Assembly: GCA_004835665.1 (NCBI GenBank)
Contig: RBKR01000003.1
Coordinates: 310,001 to 374,000, forward strand
Reading direction: 5' to 3'
Length of the DNA: 64,000 bases
Origin: Phoma sp. XZ068
Lineage: Eukaryota > Ascomycota > Dothideomycetes > Pleosporales > Didymellaceae
How positions within the stretch are numbered: position 1 is the stretch's first letter; every line of letters begins with the position of its first letter. A program made the position numbers and the translations under genes. This document shows positions 10,599 through 20,542 of this stretch, piece by piece. The notes under the pieces were generated by a model, which saw only the letters and a program-made list of their open reading frames with translations, was not told the origin of the DNA and searched no databases.

Positions 10599-11004
10599 TC
10601 ACGGGCTTGCAGGTTTGATTGCTTCCACAAATTTCGCCTTTACGCCCTTGAAAAGCTTATCCTGCAACAACTTTTGGATGATAGGCTGTGCATTGTGTTC
10701 TTCAAACGCCTTGCGACCAGTATAGCGCTCGAAGAAGTGGAAAACTGTTGGGTCATCGCCGTCTCGGCATATGCAGTAGTAGATGCTGCCTGGCTCAGAC
10801 ATAGCGAGACGAGTCGTTTCTGCGTATACTGCCTCGAGAGCATCTGCATGCTCTGGGTACGCATAGACCTGTACCGGTGAGATTGGTTTATCAAGGGCGT
10901 GTGTAGAAGCATACTGTGCCATAAACGCAGAACTCGCCTTCTGGCACTGGGGGCATCTCAGCTACAAAGTCCTCCTTTTGATATTCTGCCTTGCTGAAAG
11001 TCAT
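10599..11004 (-). CDS. Antibiotic-biosynthesis-monooxygenase (ABM) fold protein
   Basis: My model has exon 1 at 10915..11004 and exon 2 at 10599..10868. The 46-bp phase-0 intron (10869..10914) runs GTATGC...TACAG, and the protein is 119 aa. The ATG at 11002-11004 starts MTFSKAEYQKEDFVAEMPPV. The splice joins GEFCVYGT to VYAYPEHADALEAVYAETTR, rebuilding the first beta strand of the dimeric ferredoxin-like ABM domain. The unspliced alternative, starting at 10922, breaks that strand. Typical ABM features follow: SEPGSIYYCICRD and FHFFERYTGRKAFEEHN. Family roles include small quinone or haem-related oxygenases; the substrate is unknown. Confidence 0.8.
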
Positions 11005-11394
11005 GTTTGCTGACTCAATTATGACTTGAGTATGTGATGAAGGTTTGTGTTGAGAGGTATGTGGAGTCTAAGAACACGAAGGTGGCGAGGGGCTCCAAGG
11101 ACATGTACTGTAGGCACGCCTAAACGTGCCCCACTTGCCGTACTGCGACATCTCGACTCATCTTGAGTGATTGCATCTATGACATCTCCGATTTATCCTA
11201 ACATTTTGTGGCTAGGGATTCATGTCAAGCGCTGTTGTTCACGAGGTATTGCAAAAGTATTGGTTTCTTGTCTCCAAGCACTTCTTCAACTCTGGTAACA
11301 TAAACGGCACAATCGAAATAGGGTGTAACGGTATTGTCGATGTCAAGACATGAAAGTTCCGCGCATCTAGTGCCCTTCATATAGAGATTTACAC
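11005..11394. other. Intergenic, no gene seen
   Basis: About 0.4 kb with no recognisable coding or RNA feature. Confidence 0.5.
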
Positions 11395-12546
11395 TCACTG
11401 AATAACGTTGAGAAGGTTCTTTCCTTCCAGCAGCCTCTCCAGATTCTCCGCAGTCTCCTCATACCATATCTTCAGTGTGCCCTCTTCAACATAGCCCATA
11501 TGTGGCGTCAAGAGTACCCTGCTCTTTCCTTCTGCGTCCCAGTCCTCATTGCGCCACGGGCTGTCCGCTGGCAGTGGCTCAATATCGAAGACGTCGAGTG
11601 CAGCGCCTCCGATGCGCCCATGACGGAGTGCGTTAAGTAGCGCTGCTTCATCCACCAGAGGTCCGCGAGACGTATTTACAAGAAGGCCAGAAGGCTTCAT
11701 CCACTCTAGCTCTTGTGTACTGACAATACCCTTTGACCTCTCGCTCAGTACGTAATGCAGTGAGACCACGTCAGCCGTCTTGAACACCTCTTCTTTGCTA
11801 ACCACCTTGAACGTCTTCTCGTCGTCAGCAATCATGCCCCCTCCGGTGACTGGCAAGCCAGCTTCTTCAGCAAGCTGATCTGCCTTTTCCTGGGTCAAAT
11901 TTGCACTCCAACACACAATCTTCATCCCAAATGCGAGCACACCCACTCTTGCCACATGTGAACCGATTCTCCCCAGTCCCACGAGCCCCAATGTCTTTCC
12001 CTGCAATCCCACCGCCAGCCCCGTCTGCCACGCTTTCGGTCCACGTTTACCCTTCACCACAGCGTCATCGGCTGCCACGTTCCGTGCTAGCGCCAAGATC
12101 AACGCCCATACATGCTGCGTAGTCGGGTGTCCGCCGCCCTGCTTCACAGGCAGCGAGCGTGGAGAAAGTCCGCTTCCTTTTCCGTCTGTACGGCCTTTGC
12201 CTGGCGCCGCGCAGACCGTGATGCCGAGCTCTTTCATAGTTTTGAGGTCCCAGCTTTCGAACTTCCCACCTGTTGCGAGGATCACCTTCAAATTTGGAAG
12301 TTGACGGAGTAGCTCCCCCGGAAACGGAGTGCGTTCTCGCATTGTGGAAAGCACGGAGAAGGGGCGCAAGCGCTCGACTAGAGCTTTTCGCTCGGCATCT
12401 GTGGTCTTGGTGTGATTGTATGATGGGATTGTATCGTTGAAGACAGTGACCTCAACCTGTGAGCTGGGCAGGTGCGAAAAATGCTGGAGGGCGATGTTGT
12501 GGTAATCATCCAGGACGGCAAGCTTGATGGGTGGTGCGGACGCCAT
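11395..12546 (-). CDS. D-isomer-specific 2-hydroxyacid dehydrogenase
   Basis: This is a 383-aa single-exon protein from the ATG at 12544-12546 (MASAPPIKLAVLDDYHN). The NAD(P)-binding Rossmann motif reads LGLVGLGRIGSHVARVG. The catalytic-domain signatures VVSLHYVLSERSKGIV, NTSRGPLVDEAAL (catalytic Arg) and LLTPHMGYVEEGT (catalytic His region) are all present. The enzyme class reduces 2-oxoacids or oxidises D-2-hydroxyacids with NAD(P)(H). A short Gly/Lys-rich insert (about GKGRTDGKGSGLSP) lies in the substrate domain before the Rossmann domain. The substrate cannot be assigned. Confidence 0.9.
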   Translation of the reverse strand: MASAPPIKLAVLDDYHNIALQHFSHLPSSQVEVTVFNDTIPSYNHTKTTDAERKALVERLRPFSVLSTMRERTPFPGELLRQLPNLKVILATGGKFESWDLKTMKELGITVCAAPGKGRTDGKGSGLSPRSLPVKQGGGHPTTQHVWALILALARNVAADDAVVKGKRGPKAWQTGLAVGLQGKTLGLVGLGRIGSHVARVGVLAFGMKIVCWSANLTQEKADQLAEEAGLPVTGGGMIADDEKTFKVVSKEEVFKTADVVSLHYVLSERSKGIVSTQELEWMKPSGLLVNTSRGPLVDEAALLNALRHGRIGGAALDVFDIEPLPADSPWRNEDWDAEGKSRVLLTPHMGYVEEGTLKIWYEETAENLERLLEGKNLLNVIQ

Positions 12547-13340
12547 TCTGTCTTGCTAATTGAGTTCAGCAGAGCAGAGTTGCAGAAGAGTGTCCACAAG
12601 TAAGCTCATCAGTATGACTGGTAGAATATATATCCAACTCGGTTGCACAGCTCGGCACTTGAAATTGAGCGCACCAATCTGGAAGCTTGCGGTGTATCGT
12701 CCCTAAGAATAAAAGACGTTGCTGCTCATACGGATGTCGCCATCTTCTCTATCAATGACGATTTGCAGTGTCGTGACTGGCAGGCCTGACCATCAAGATA
12801 ACATAAGAGCGTTGTGATGCTAGCCGTGGATGACGTCGATTGCGCCGAGTGCGGAGAATAGGTGGGGCTTCAAGCACCGTGACTTCGTCCCTCGCGTCTT
12901 CAATCCTCAAACAATGAGCAAATGCCCAAATCCTCAACCTCTTACACAATGTAATCGCTCAATGGGTTCTCGCCTTGTTCGTGCCGTGAAGCTACCTCGT
13001 ACTGATCCACCTAAGATTATGTTCTAAACCTGCGGCACTCTATGGTCGGGGCTGGCGTTCTAACAGGTTCACATCGCAGTCGTCCTTACAGTGAGCGAAC
13101 ACGAAAGCTCAGCTACTTAAATTAATGGTTTCAAGACGAAGTTATGGTTTTAGATCAATGCGAGGTCTCATATGACATTCGACAGCCACGCAATGTGGAC
13201 GTAAGGGATGGTGTACCACGTACTTTTTTCATTCCATTCAAAACTGGGACAACTGGCCTTCCTGCGCCGACCCAGCTTTCAAAATCGTCGTTCCTTGATC
13301 TTCTTTCAATTTACACTCATTCCGTTCTATACAAACCGAG
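12547..13340. other. Divergent intergenic region, no gene seen
   Basis: About 0.8 kb between divergently transcribed genes: the dehydrogenase leftward and the secreted Ser/Thr-rich protein rightward. Short frames only. Confidence 0.45.
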
Positions 13341-14658
13341 ATGCATTCACTTTCCCTGATTCTTGGCTTCACTTCAGTTATCTCCCAGCTACCACACTCT
13401 TTTGCAGTTATTCGTGGGCTCCCACACCAAGTCTTCAATGTCACAGTTGTCGAGCCACCAGTCGTAGCAGCTGCTGTGAGCTTCACCATTACTGAGACCT
13501 CCATATCTACGGCTATAATCACGGCCATAACTACAGCTACAATTACGGATACTACTACGGCTACCACTACCGAGACGACAACGCTGCCGCCACCTCCGCC
13601 ACCAGTCAGCACGTTCACTGTCATTTACCCATCGTCAGATGCTGCTCCAGTAGAGGTCATATCCATCAGCCAGGTAGTTACATCGTACATTCCAGAAGCG
13701 ACCTGGTGTCTTGGGCCGGCAGTCTATTTCTCTTCCATCGCTGGTGGACCCTTCTTCGATGGATCGCCAAACGTCACTCAGTTTGAGTCAGGAACAAGCA
13801 GTTGTGGGGTAGAGTACTCAACGACCACAAAAACCATCTGCGCGACGACGCTTACAGGCCTGGCATCAAAAGTCACCGTCTCAGAATGTGACCAGGAAAT
13901 CACCTTCTCCAGCGAGTGCGGCTACAGCCTGGAGACACCCACGCCAACACGCGCAACAACAGACTCTTCCGCACTCATCACACCCGCCCCAACGATCCGA
14001 CGGCTGATGACATACTGGCTTGCGCCATGGCAGTCCCTAACAGCCGGCGACGCACCCACAGACGTAGACGTGAAAGTCTGCAAAGAGCTAGACAACGGGT
14101 CCATGCAATGCCAGCGGTACCAAGAAGTATGGGAAATCGTCGTCGTGACATCCACGGTTACCACATCCTTCCCCGTCACCTTCTCAAAGACCGTCTCGGG
14201 ACCCGGCGAGCTGATCTTCGACTCGAGCACGTCGTATGTTAGCAGCACGACTGAGCTCATCAGTCTGTCTAAGACGCTGAGGTTGGAAACGGAAGTCACG
14301 GTCGAGAGCACGAGTACGAGGCCGCGATCGACGGTGCGAACGACGCAGCGGTATACGTCGACGAAGACGGTGACGCGGCATTTGGAACATGTGTCTGCGA
14401 GGTCTGTTTCCGCTTGAGTGGTAGAAAGTGAATGATTGACTGACGTGTAGTAGTTCGTCGGCGAGTATACCTAGTAGCACCAGTGTGCCAGAGGATGTGC
14501 CTATTAGTTCCACGCTGGGAGATTCAAGCAGCAGCAGCAGCAGCAGCACGCCGCAGCCTACGACCACTATCGTGGTAACTTCGATCATTACCGAGCGACG
14601 CACCAGCACCATTACCAAGCCGCGATCTCGATCTACCGCAGCGAGCACCAGTACGTAG
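13341..14658 (+). CDS. Secreted Ser/Thr-rich protein
   Basis: The ATG at 13341 opens a 353-codon exon with a likely signal peptide (MHSLSLILGFTSVISQLPHS). Long Thr/Ser/Val stretches, a Pro7 run near residue 85 and scattered Cys residues follow. The first frame stops at 14415, but a 49-bp intron (14402..14450, GTCTGT...GTGTAG, with TGACTGAC as branch site) joins it in frame to 14451..14658. That extends the Ser/Thr-rich sequence and includes a polyserine run encoded by an AGC microsatellite; the total is about 422 aa. The donor GTCTGT is weak, and the true C-terminus could lie in yet another exon because GTACGT occurs at 14651. A cell-wall or extracellular mannoprotein-like role is inferred from composition only. 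Confidence 0.6.
14525..14551 (+). repeat. AGC trinucleotide microsatellite (polyserine)
   Basis: About eight AGC units in a row encode serine within exon 2 of the secreted Ser/Thr-rich protein. Confidence 0.8.
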
Positions 14659-15006
14659 ACAACATAGACAGTACGTAGACGGTTCGTGAGCACGGTTGTA
14701 AGGGAATCAACAATGTCCAGCTGGGAGGAAGGGAGGTTTGACGTACTTGGCTGATGTATTCGCGGGCGAAAAGTCAGTTAGTCTGAGTTAGCATAGTAAA
14801 TGCGATAGAGATAGTTGCATGCACTTCCCTTGCTGACATCCGCTTGCACTAAGTTTAACGTCAAGGGTTGCTATCACGACATGCAGGCAGAACAAGGTGA
14901 TGAGACTGTCTAAGTATGCTGTATTCTGAGAGGCGAATCTATATGCAGTTCTAATGCCGGGTATCACAAAACCAATGCAATGTCCATCTATACACACGCG
15001 CATCCA
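14659..15006. other. Convergent intergenic region
   Basis: About 0.35 kb between convergent genes. An 11-bp direct repeat containing GTACGTAGAC occurs at about 14650-14682. Nothing else is recognised. Confidence 0.4.
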
Positions 15007-16245
15007 TCAGCGCAGCAAAATCTTCTCATGCACTCGATCAATCGTAACATCCTCATCATTCTCAAACGAGTACTTCCGGCGCACAAGCTCGAAGACGATG
15101 AGACCGGCGCTCGTGCTGGGGACTTGGCGGATGGTGCTGCTCCAGAAGTCTTTGTAGAGGTACTTGCGCCATCCGCCTGCGCGCTTGGCGAGGGTCTTGC
15201 ACTGGGCAAAGGTCTGCTCGTAGGCGTGGTAGTAGCGCCGCATGATTTGGCCGGGCTTGCTCTTCTCCTCGTGGGCTTGGAAGTCGAGGGCTTCTAGGCG
15301 GCGGTAGTGGACGTCTTGGATTTCGGTCAGGGGGTGCTGGATGATTTGCGAGCTGATGCCTGCGCTGATGCCGGCGAGGAGCAGGAAGGTGGGTTCGAGA
15401 GCAAAGTGCGGTTTGATGACCGGCCGCGTGTCGTGGTGCTCGTCTACGCTCAATGGTGCGGTGTCGAGGATGGAGTCCCGCGTCCGGGAGCCGTAGTGCC
15501 AGGTGACGAAGTTGTAGTACGCCTGGCTCTTGACCGTCTCGAATGCGCTGAAGAAGACGGCGGCGCCGAGTGCGTCTTTGCATAGGGAGAGCGACCAGCC
15601 GGCGAATATGCCTTGCAAGCCAATGGAGTGCAGCTTGTGGCCGGCGTAGTGCCACATAGTCTTGTACTTTCCATCCAGGATATCGGCGGTGCGGAAGCGG
15701 GTCTGCAGGGCGTCAAAGGGCGCAGCGACAATGGATTGGAAGGCGCCTGCGATGAGGCCGGCGCTGAAGGTGGTGGAAGGCGGCGGCGGCGGGTACACGC
15801 GCTTGGTCTGGTAGGACGACGGCTCGTGGAGGCTCGACAGGCTGTGCAGGTACGCGGTGTACAGGACGGCTCCTATGCACGTGTTGGCCAGCAGCGGCGG
15901 GAGGACCTGGTTCGGGATGAAGCCCCAGCCCTCAGTGCGGACTGCGTGGGCCAGCACGGCGGGCGTCGTCATTCTCCAGCTCCAGCGCGCCTCGGCGGAG
16001 ATGTGGGGGTTGATGGCGCGCGCATAGCCCATGTAGTCGATGCGGCCGCGAAAGAAGGCCTTGACGGGGGCGCGGAAGTAGAAGGCGACCATGCGGGCTG
16101 CTACGGCGCGCATGCCGGCCGCCTGCACGCCCGTGGCGGGGGCTTTGTTGGGCTTCTGCGGCTCGAGGTCATCGCCGGGGCCGTCGCCGCGCAGGGTGAC
16201 GGGGAGGACTCCAGTGCGTCCATGAGCACTGGGACTGGCTGTCAT
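15007..16245 (-). CDS. Mitochondrial carrier family protein
   Basis: This is a 412-aa protein from the ATG at 16243-16245. The open frame continues upstream to 16410 but starts with TTG and consists of tandem-repeat sequence, so I reject that extension. The carrier signature P-F-D-x-x-Q-x-R is clear in APFDALQTRFR. A diverged HPLTEIQDVHYRR sits in the third repeat, with paired hydrophobic helices including AGLIAGAFQSIVA and LLAGISAGISSQIIQ. The protein is longer than the usual roughly 300 residues, owing to an N-terminal extension and a hydrophilic loop near the last repeat. It probably works in the inner mitochondrial membrane; the solute is unknown. It is divergently arranged with SPT16. 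Confidence 0.8.
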   Translation of the reverse strand: MTASPSAHGRTGVLPVTLRGDGPGDDLEPQKPNKAPATGVQAAGMRAVAARMVAFYFRAPVKAFFRGRIDYMGYARAINPHISAEARWSWRMTTPAVLAHAVRTEGWGFIPNQVLPPLLANTCIGAVLYTAYLHSLSSLHEPSSYQTKRVYPPPPPSTTFSAGLIAGAFQSIVAAPFDALQTRFRTADILDGKYKTMWHYAGHKLHSIGLQGIFAGWSLSLCKDALGAAVFFSAFETVKSQAYYNFVTWHYGSRTRDSILDTAPLSVDEHHDTRPVIKPHFALEPTFLLLAGISAGISSQIIQHPLTEIQDVHYRRLEALDFQAHEEKSKPGQIMRRYYHAYEQTFAQCKTLAKRAGGWRKYLYKDFWSSTIRQVPSTSAGLIVFELVRRKYSFENDEDVTIDRVHEKILLR

Positions 16246-16708
16246 GGCATAGTGGGGAGGTGCGCGGTGAGGTTTGGCGGGCGACGGTGGAGGCGGAGGA
16301 GTGGTGCAGGTGAAGGTAGGAGAGGTGCAGGTGAAGGTAGGAGTGGTACAGGTGAAGGTGCACGTGGGAGTGTCACCTGTACTTGGTTGATGATGGGGAT
16401 ATGAGTCCAATCAGCAGCCCTCGGTGGATGACCTGGTGGATGAGCGAGCGTTCCTCAAGCCTCCAAGTGAGAGTCACTCCAAGCACGTCCAGGCATCGAA
16501 TTCAAGAGTCGCAGTGGGTCCGCGGCGTGGGGAAGCTTGGGCCGGCTCGCGGCTGCCTTGGCGCGGAACGCGTTCGCGTTTGTCCATGCAGCACGTCGAG
16601 CCGGCTTCTCTCATCATCGCCCTCGTCCCCCCAACACTCGCCCGCCTCCACCACCCCGCTCGACCCCCTTCGTCTTGCTGGAGGCTTCTGCGCCCGCCCT
16701 TCGCAGCC
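16246..16708. promoter_or_regulatory. Divergent promoter region between carrier gene and SPT16
   Basis: This 463-bp interval separates two ATGs that face away from each other. It holds three 21-bp tandem repeats (16301-16363) and a CACGTG at 16361-16366. No gene is supported inside. Confidence 0.5.
16301..16363. repeat. Three 21-bp tandem repeats
   Basis: Units at 16301-16321, 16322-16342 and 16343-16363 share the core CAGGTGAAGGT; the third unit diverges at its end. The array lies in the divergent promoter and would translate in frame with the upstream extension of the carrier frame. Confidence 0.85.
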
Positions 16709-19700
16709 ATGGCCGACGACATTGTCATCGACAAGCAGCTCTTCCACGACCGCCTGGGCAACTTTGTCGCAAAATGGAAGGCCGACAAGCGCTCAGGCGA
16801 TGCTGTGTTCCAGGGCGCCAGCTCCATCGCCACCGTCGTGGGCAAGGCGAGCGAGCCCGGCAGCTACCTGAAGCCCGCCGCGTTCCAGGTGAGCGCCCTC
16901 AGTCGCTGCATCGAGCGCACAGCTAACGCCCGCACGGCTCTGGCTGCTAGGCTACGAGTTCCCCGCCACGCTCTTCATCCTGACGCCCGACCTCCTCCAG
17001 ATTGTCACCACCAAGAAGAAGGGTGCGTCATGTCTACATGCGATTGCCCCCGCCGGAAGTGCTAACAGCTCCCGCAGCCTCGTACCTGGAGCCGCTCAAG
17101 GGCGGCAAGGTGCCGCTGGAGATTCTCGTGCGCGGCAAGGACGCCGAGGAGAACAAGAAGCAGTTCCAGACATGCATCGACACCCTCAAGAACGCCGGCA
17201 AGAAGGTCGCTGTGCTTAAGAAGGACAGCGCCACCGGCGGCTTCGCCGACGAGTGGAAGGCTGCCTTCGCCGAGGCGGGCATCAAGGAGGAGGAGCAGGT
17301 CGACCTGGCGCCCATCCTCTCGCAGGCCGCCCTGTCCGTCAAGGACGAGAAGGAGCTGGTAGGCAACAGCGCCAGTTGGTCACTGTGCACCTGGGCTAAC
17401 ATTCGCAGCGCACCATCCGCGACGCTTCCCGCGCATCGAGCGCCCTCATGACCAACTACTTCGTCGAAGAAATGTCCGACATCCTCGACTCCGAGAAGAA
17501 AATCACCCACCGCGCCCTCGCCGACAAGGTCTCGAACAAGATCGACGATGCAAAATTCTTCGAGAAGCAAAAGGTCTCCAAGAACTTCGATGCCATGCAG
17601 CTCGACTGGTGCCTGCAGCCGACCATCCAGAGTGGCGGCGCTTACGATTTGAAATTCGCCGCCGAGCCCGACGAGAACAACTTGCACGCCGGCGTCATCA
17701 TCTCTGTCCTCGGACTGCGTTATCAGACATACGGCGCCATGGTCGGTCGAACCTACATGGTCGGACCCAACAAGGAGCAGGAGACGGCCTACAAGCTGCT
17801 TTTGGCTATGCACGACCTGGTCATCAAGTCGATCAAGGACGGTGCGGTTGCCAAGGACATCTACAACAAGGCATTCTCGCACCTGAAGTCGAAGAAGCCC
17901 GAGTGGGAGAAGCACTTCCCCAAGAACGTTGGATATGGCATCGGAACCGAGAACAAGGACAACTCCTTGCTTTTGAGCGGCAAGAACGTGCGCGTTCTGA
18001 AGGATGGTATGACCATTGTCGTACAAACCGGACTGCAAGACCTGGAAAACAGCAAGCCGCAGGACAAGAAGAGCAAGACATACTCCCTGGTTTTGGTGGA
18101 CACGGTCCGCGTTGGACAGGGCGATGCGTCAGTCTTTACCAAGGACACTACCTCTGATTTGGACGCTGTCTCGTTCTTCTTCGACGACGAGGAAGAGGAG
18201 GCCAAGCCAAAGGTCAAGAAGGAGCGCGCCCCGGCCATTGCGCAGACAAACATTACCAAGACCCGCACACGACACGAGCGAACAACAAACCAAGACGCAG
18301 AAAAGGAAGAGCAGAGGCGACAGCATCAGCGCGAACTCCACCAGAAGAAGCAACAAGAAGGTCTGGAGCAGTATAGCGAGGGCGCAAAGTCCCTCAACGG
18401 CACTGAGGAGAAGAAATTCAAGCGATTCGAGTCGTACAAGCGCGACAACCAGCTCCCCAATTCTGTCGCCAATTTGGAGATCGTCGTGGATAAGAAGAGC
18501 CAAACAGTCATCCTGCCTATTATGGGTCGTCCGGTCCCCTTCCACATCCACACCATCAAGAACGCCTCCCACACACCCGAAGCTGATGTCACGTCACTTC
18601 GTATCAACTTTCTCTCCCCTGGTCAAGGTGTTGGCCGAAAAGATGACCAGCCATTCGAGGACCCCAATGCTCACTTCATCCGCAGTCTGACGTTCCGCTC
18701 GCAGGACATCGATCGCATTGACCAAATTACAAAGGACATCACCGAGCTGAAGAAGGAGGTCGTCCGACGAGACCAGGAGAAGAAGCAGCTGGAAGATGTT
18801 GTTGAGCAGGACAAGCTCGTGCCCATGAAAACCCGCAAGCCCTTCACTCTCGATCTCATCTTCATTCGACCCGCACTCGACGGCAAGCGTATCCCCGGTA
18901 GCATTGAGATCCACCAGAATGGTCTGCGATATGTTCACGGCGGTGGCAGCGCAAAGATTGATGTTCTCTTCAGTAACATGAAGCATCTGTTCTTCCAGCC
19001 GTCGCAACACGAACTCATCGTCATCATCCACGTCCATCTCAAGAACCCCATCATGTTGGGCAAGAAGAAGACCAAGGATGTGCAGTTTGTCCGTGAAGCT
19101 ACAGAAATGCAGTTCGACGACACAGGCAACCGCAAGCGCCGCCACAAGTTTGGTGACGAAGAAGAGTTTGAGCAAGAGCAGGAAGAGCGCAGGCGACGAG
19201 CAGCACTCGATAAGGAGTTCAAGAACTTCGCCGAGAAGATTGCCGATGCTGCGCGCAACGAGAACGTCAGCGTCGATATTCCATACCGCGAGCTTGGCTT
19301 CAACGGTGTCCCTGCCCGCTCCTCGGTCCTGATTCAGCCGACAACAGACTGCTTGGTCCAGCTTACCGAACCCCCTTTCACATGTCTCACCCTTTCCGAG
19401 ATCGAAATCGTCCATCTCGAACGTGTACAGTTCGGTCTACGAAACTTCGATATGGTCGTTGTCTTCAAGGACTACAACCGCCCACCCGTTCACATCAACA
19501 CCATCCCCGTTGAGTCACTCGACCCCGTCAAGGACTGGTTAGACTCTGTCGATATTCCCTTCAGCGAGGGCCCGCTTAACCTGAACTGGGCCACCATTAT
19601 GAAGACCGTCACATCCGACCCACATCAGTTCTTCGCTGATGGTGGTTGGTCGTTCCTGTCAACCGAGTCGGATGATGAGGATGGTGACGAGGAAGAGGAG

Positions 19701-19928
19701 GAGTCTGCGTTTGAGGTTTCCGAGTCTGAGCTTGCCATCTCTGATGAATCGTCTGAGGAGAGTGACTTTGATGAGAATGCATCTGAAGAGATGAGCGACG
19801 AGGGCTCTGAAGACGAGTTCTCAGAAGGCGAAGACTGGGATGAGCTGGAGAAGAAGGCAGCGAAGAAGGATAAGGAGGGTGCACTGAATGATGAAGAGGA
19901 GGAAAAGCCAAAGAAGAGGAAGCGCTAA
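16709..19928 (+). CDS. SPT16: FACT histone chaperone subunit Spt16
   Basis: There are four exons: 16709..16888, about 16923..17022, 17078..17358 and 17409..19928, giving about 1,026 aa. Introns 2 (17023..17077) and 3 (17359..17408) are clean GT...AG. The first intron is uncertain and is discussed as a finding. Domains in order: an aminopeptidase-like N-terminal domain (WLLGYEFPATLF, then GYGIGTENKDNSLLLSGKN, lacking metal ligands as in all Spt16), a charged linker (EEQRRQHQRELHQKKQ), the dimerisation and middle PH-like domains (KPFTLDLIFIRPAL, NMKHLFFQPSQHEL), and a long Asp/Glu/Ser-rich acidic tail ending KKRKR. With Pob3, Spt16 reorganises nucleosomes during transcription and replication in the nucleus. 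Length and order match the family. Confidence 0.95.
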
Positions 19929-20542
19929 ACTGTCGTTCCTCGCATGGCTTTCTGCCATTTGAGCCATCTTTCTCTTTCCCTTTCTTGTAAGATTGACTAC
20001 CCTTAAGCAGATGGCTGGATGAGCGTTTGGAGTTTGCGTATCTAGGTATCAACCCAGGATAAAACAAAGATTTTACTTGTTCAGGACACGCTCACTACTC
20101 TCTCGTAATACCCGGGATGATGAATTGGAAGACGTCCACACAACAACCTTGAATGTCATAACGCAAGCCGTTTCTCGTCAAGGTCATCTCGTCGTCCGAG
20201 TTCGATCATCTCCACCGTGAACTAGGCGTCCCGCTTGCCTTGAGGCGGCGAGAGCTCTTGGCAATTTTAAACGTGGTGATTGGCGCCTGCCTAACCCGCT
20301 GCCCGTAGGTCGAGACTAAAGCAAGGCTACAATGCCCCTTTCCGACCATTGAAAGTAGTTGCTCCAAACATCATACAGGCTGCCGTTGGTAGGTGCGACT
20401 GTTAGCTATGAGATGGTGGGTACTTATAAGTATAATTGCAGCTGCTTTGCTTTCACGCTTCACTCCCACAGCAACTCACGCCATCACTTCTACCTTTCGT
20501 CGTTATCTCCACACCGCTGCTTCACAAATTCCCATCAAACAG
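19929..20542. other. Intergenic upstream of ankyrin giant
   Basis: About 0.6 kb. An in-frame ATG at 20408 would add a hydrophobic 45-residue extension to the next gene. No other coding feature was seen. Confidence 0.4.

Noticed and set aside
16246..16410. N-terminal extension of the carrier (TCTFTCTTPTF repeats)
   Set aside because: Begins at TTG, consists of promoter tandem repeats, and the first ATG is at 16245.
17034..18038. 334-codon minus-strand frame
   Set aside because: Antisense to SPT16 exons 3-4; created by GC-rich third positions.
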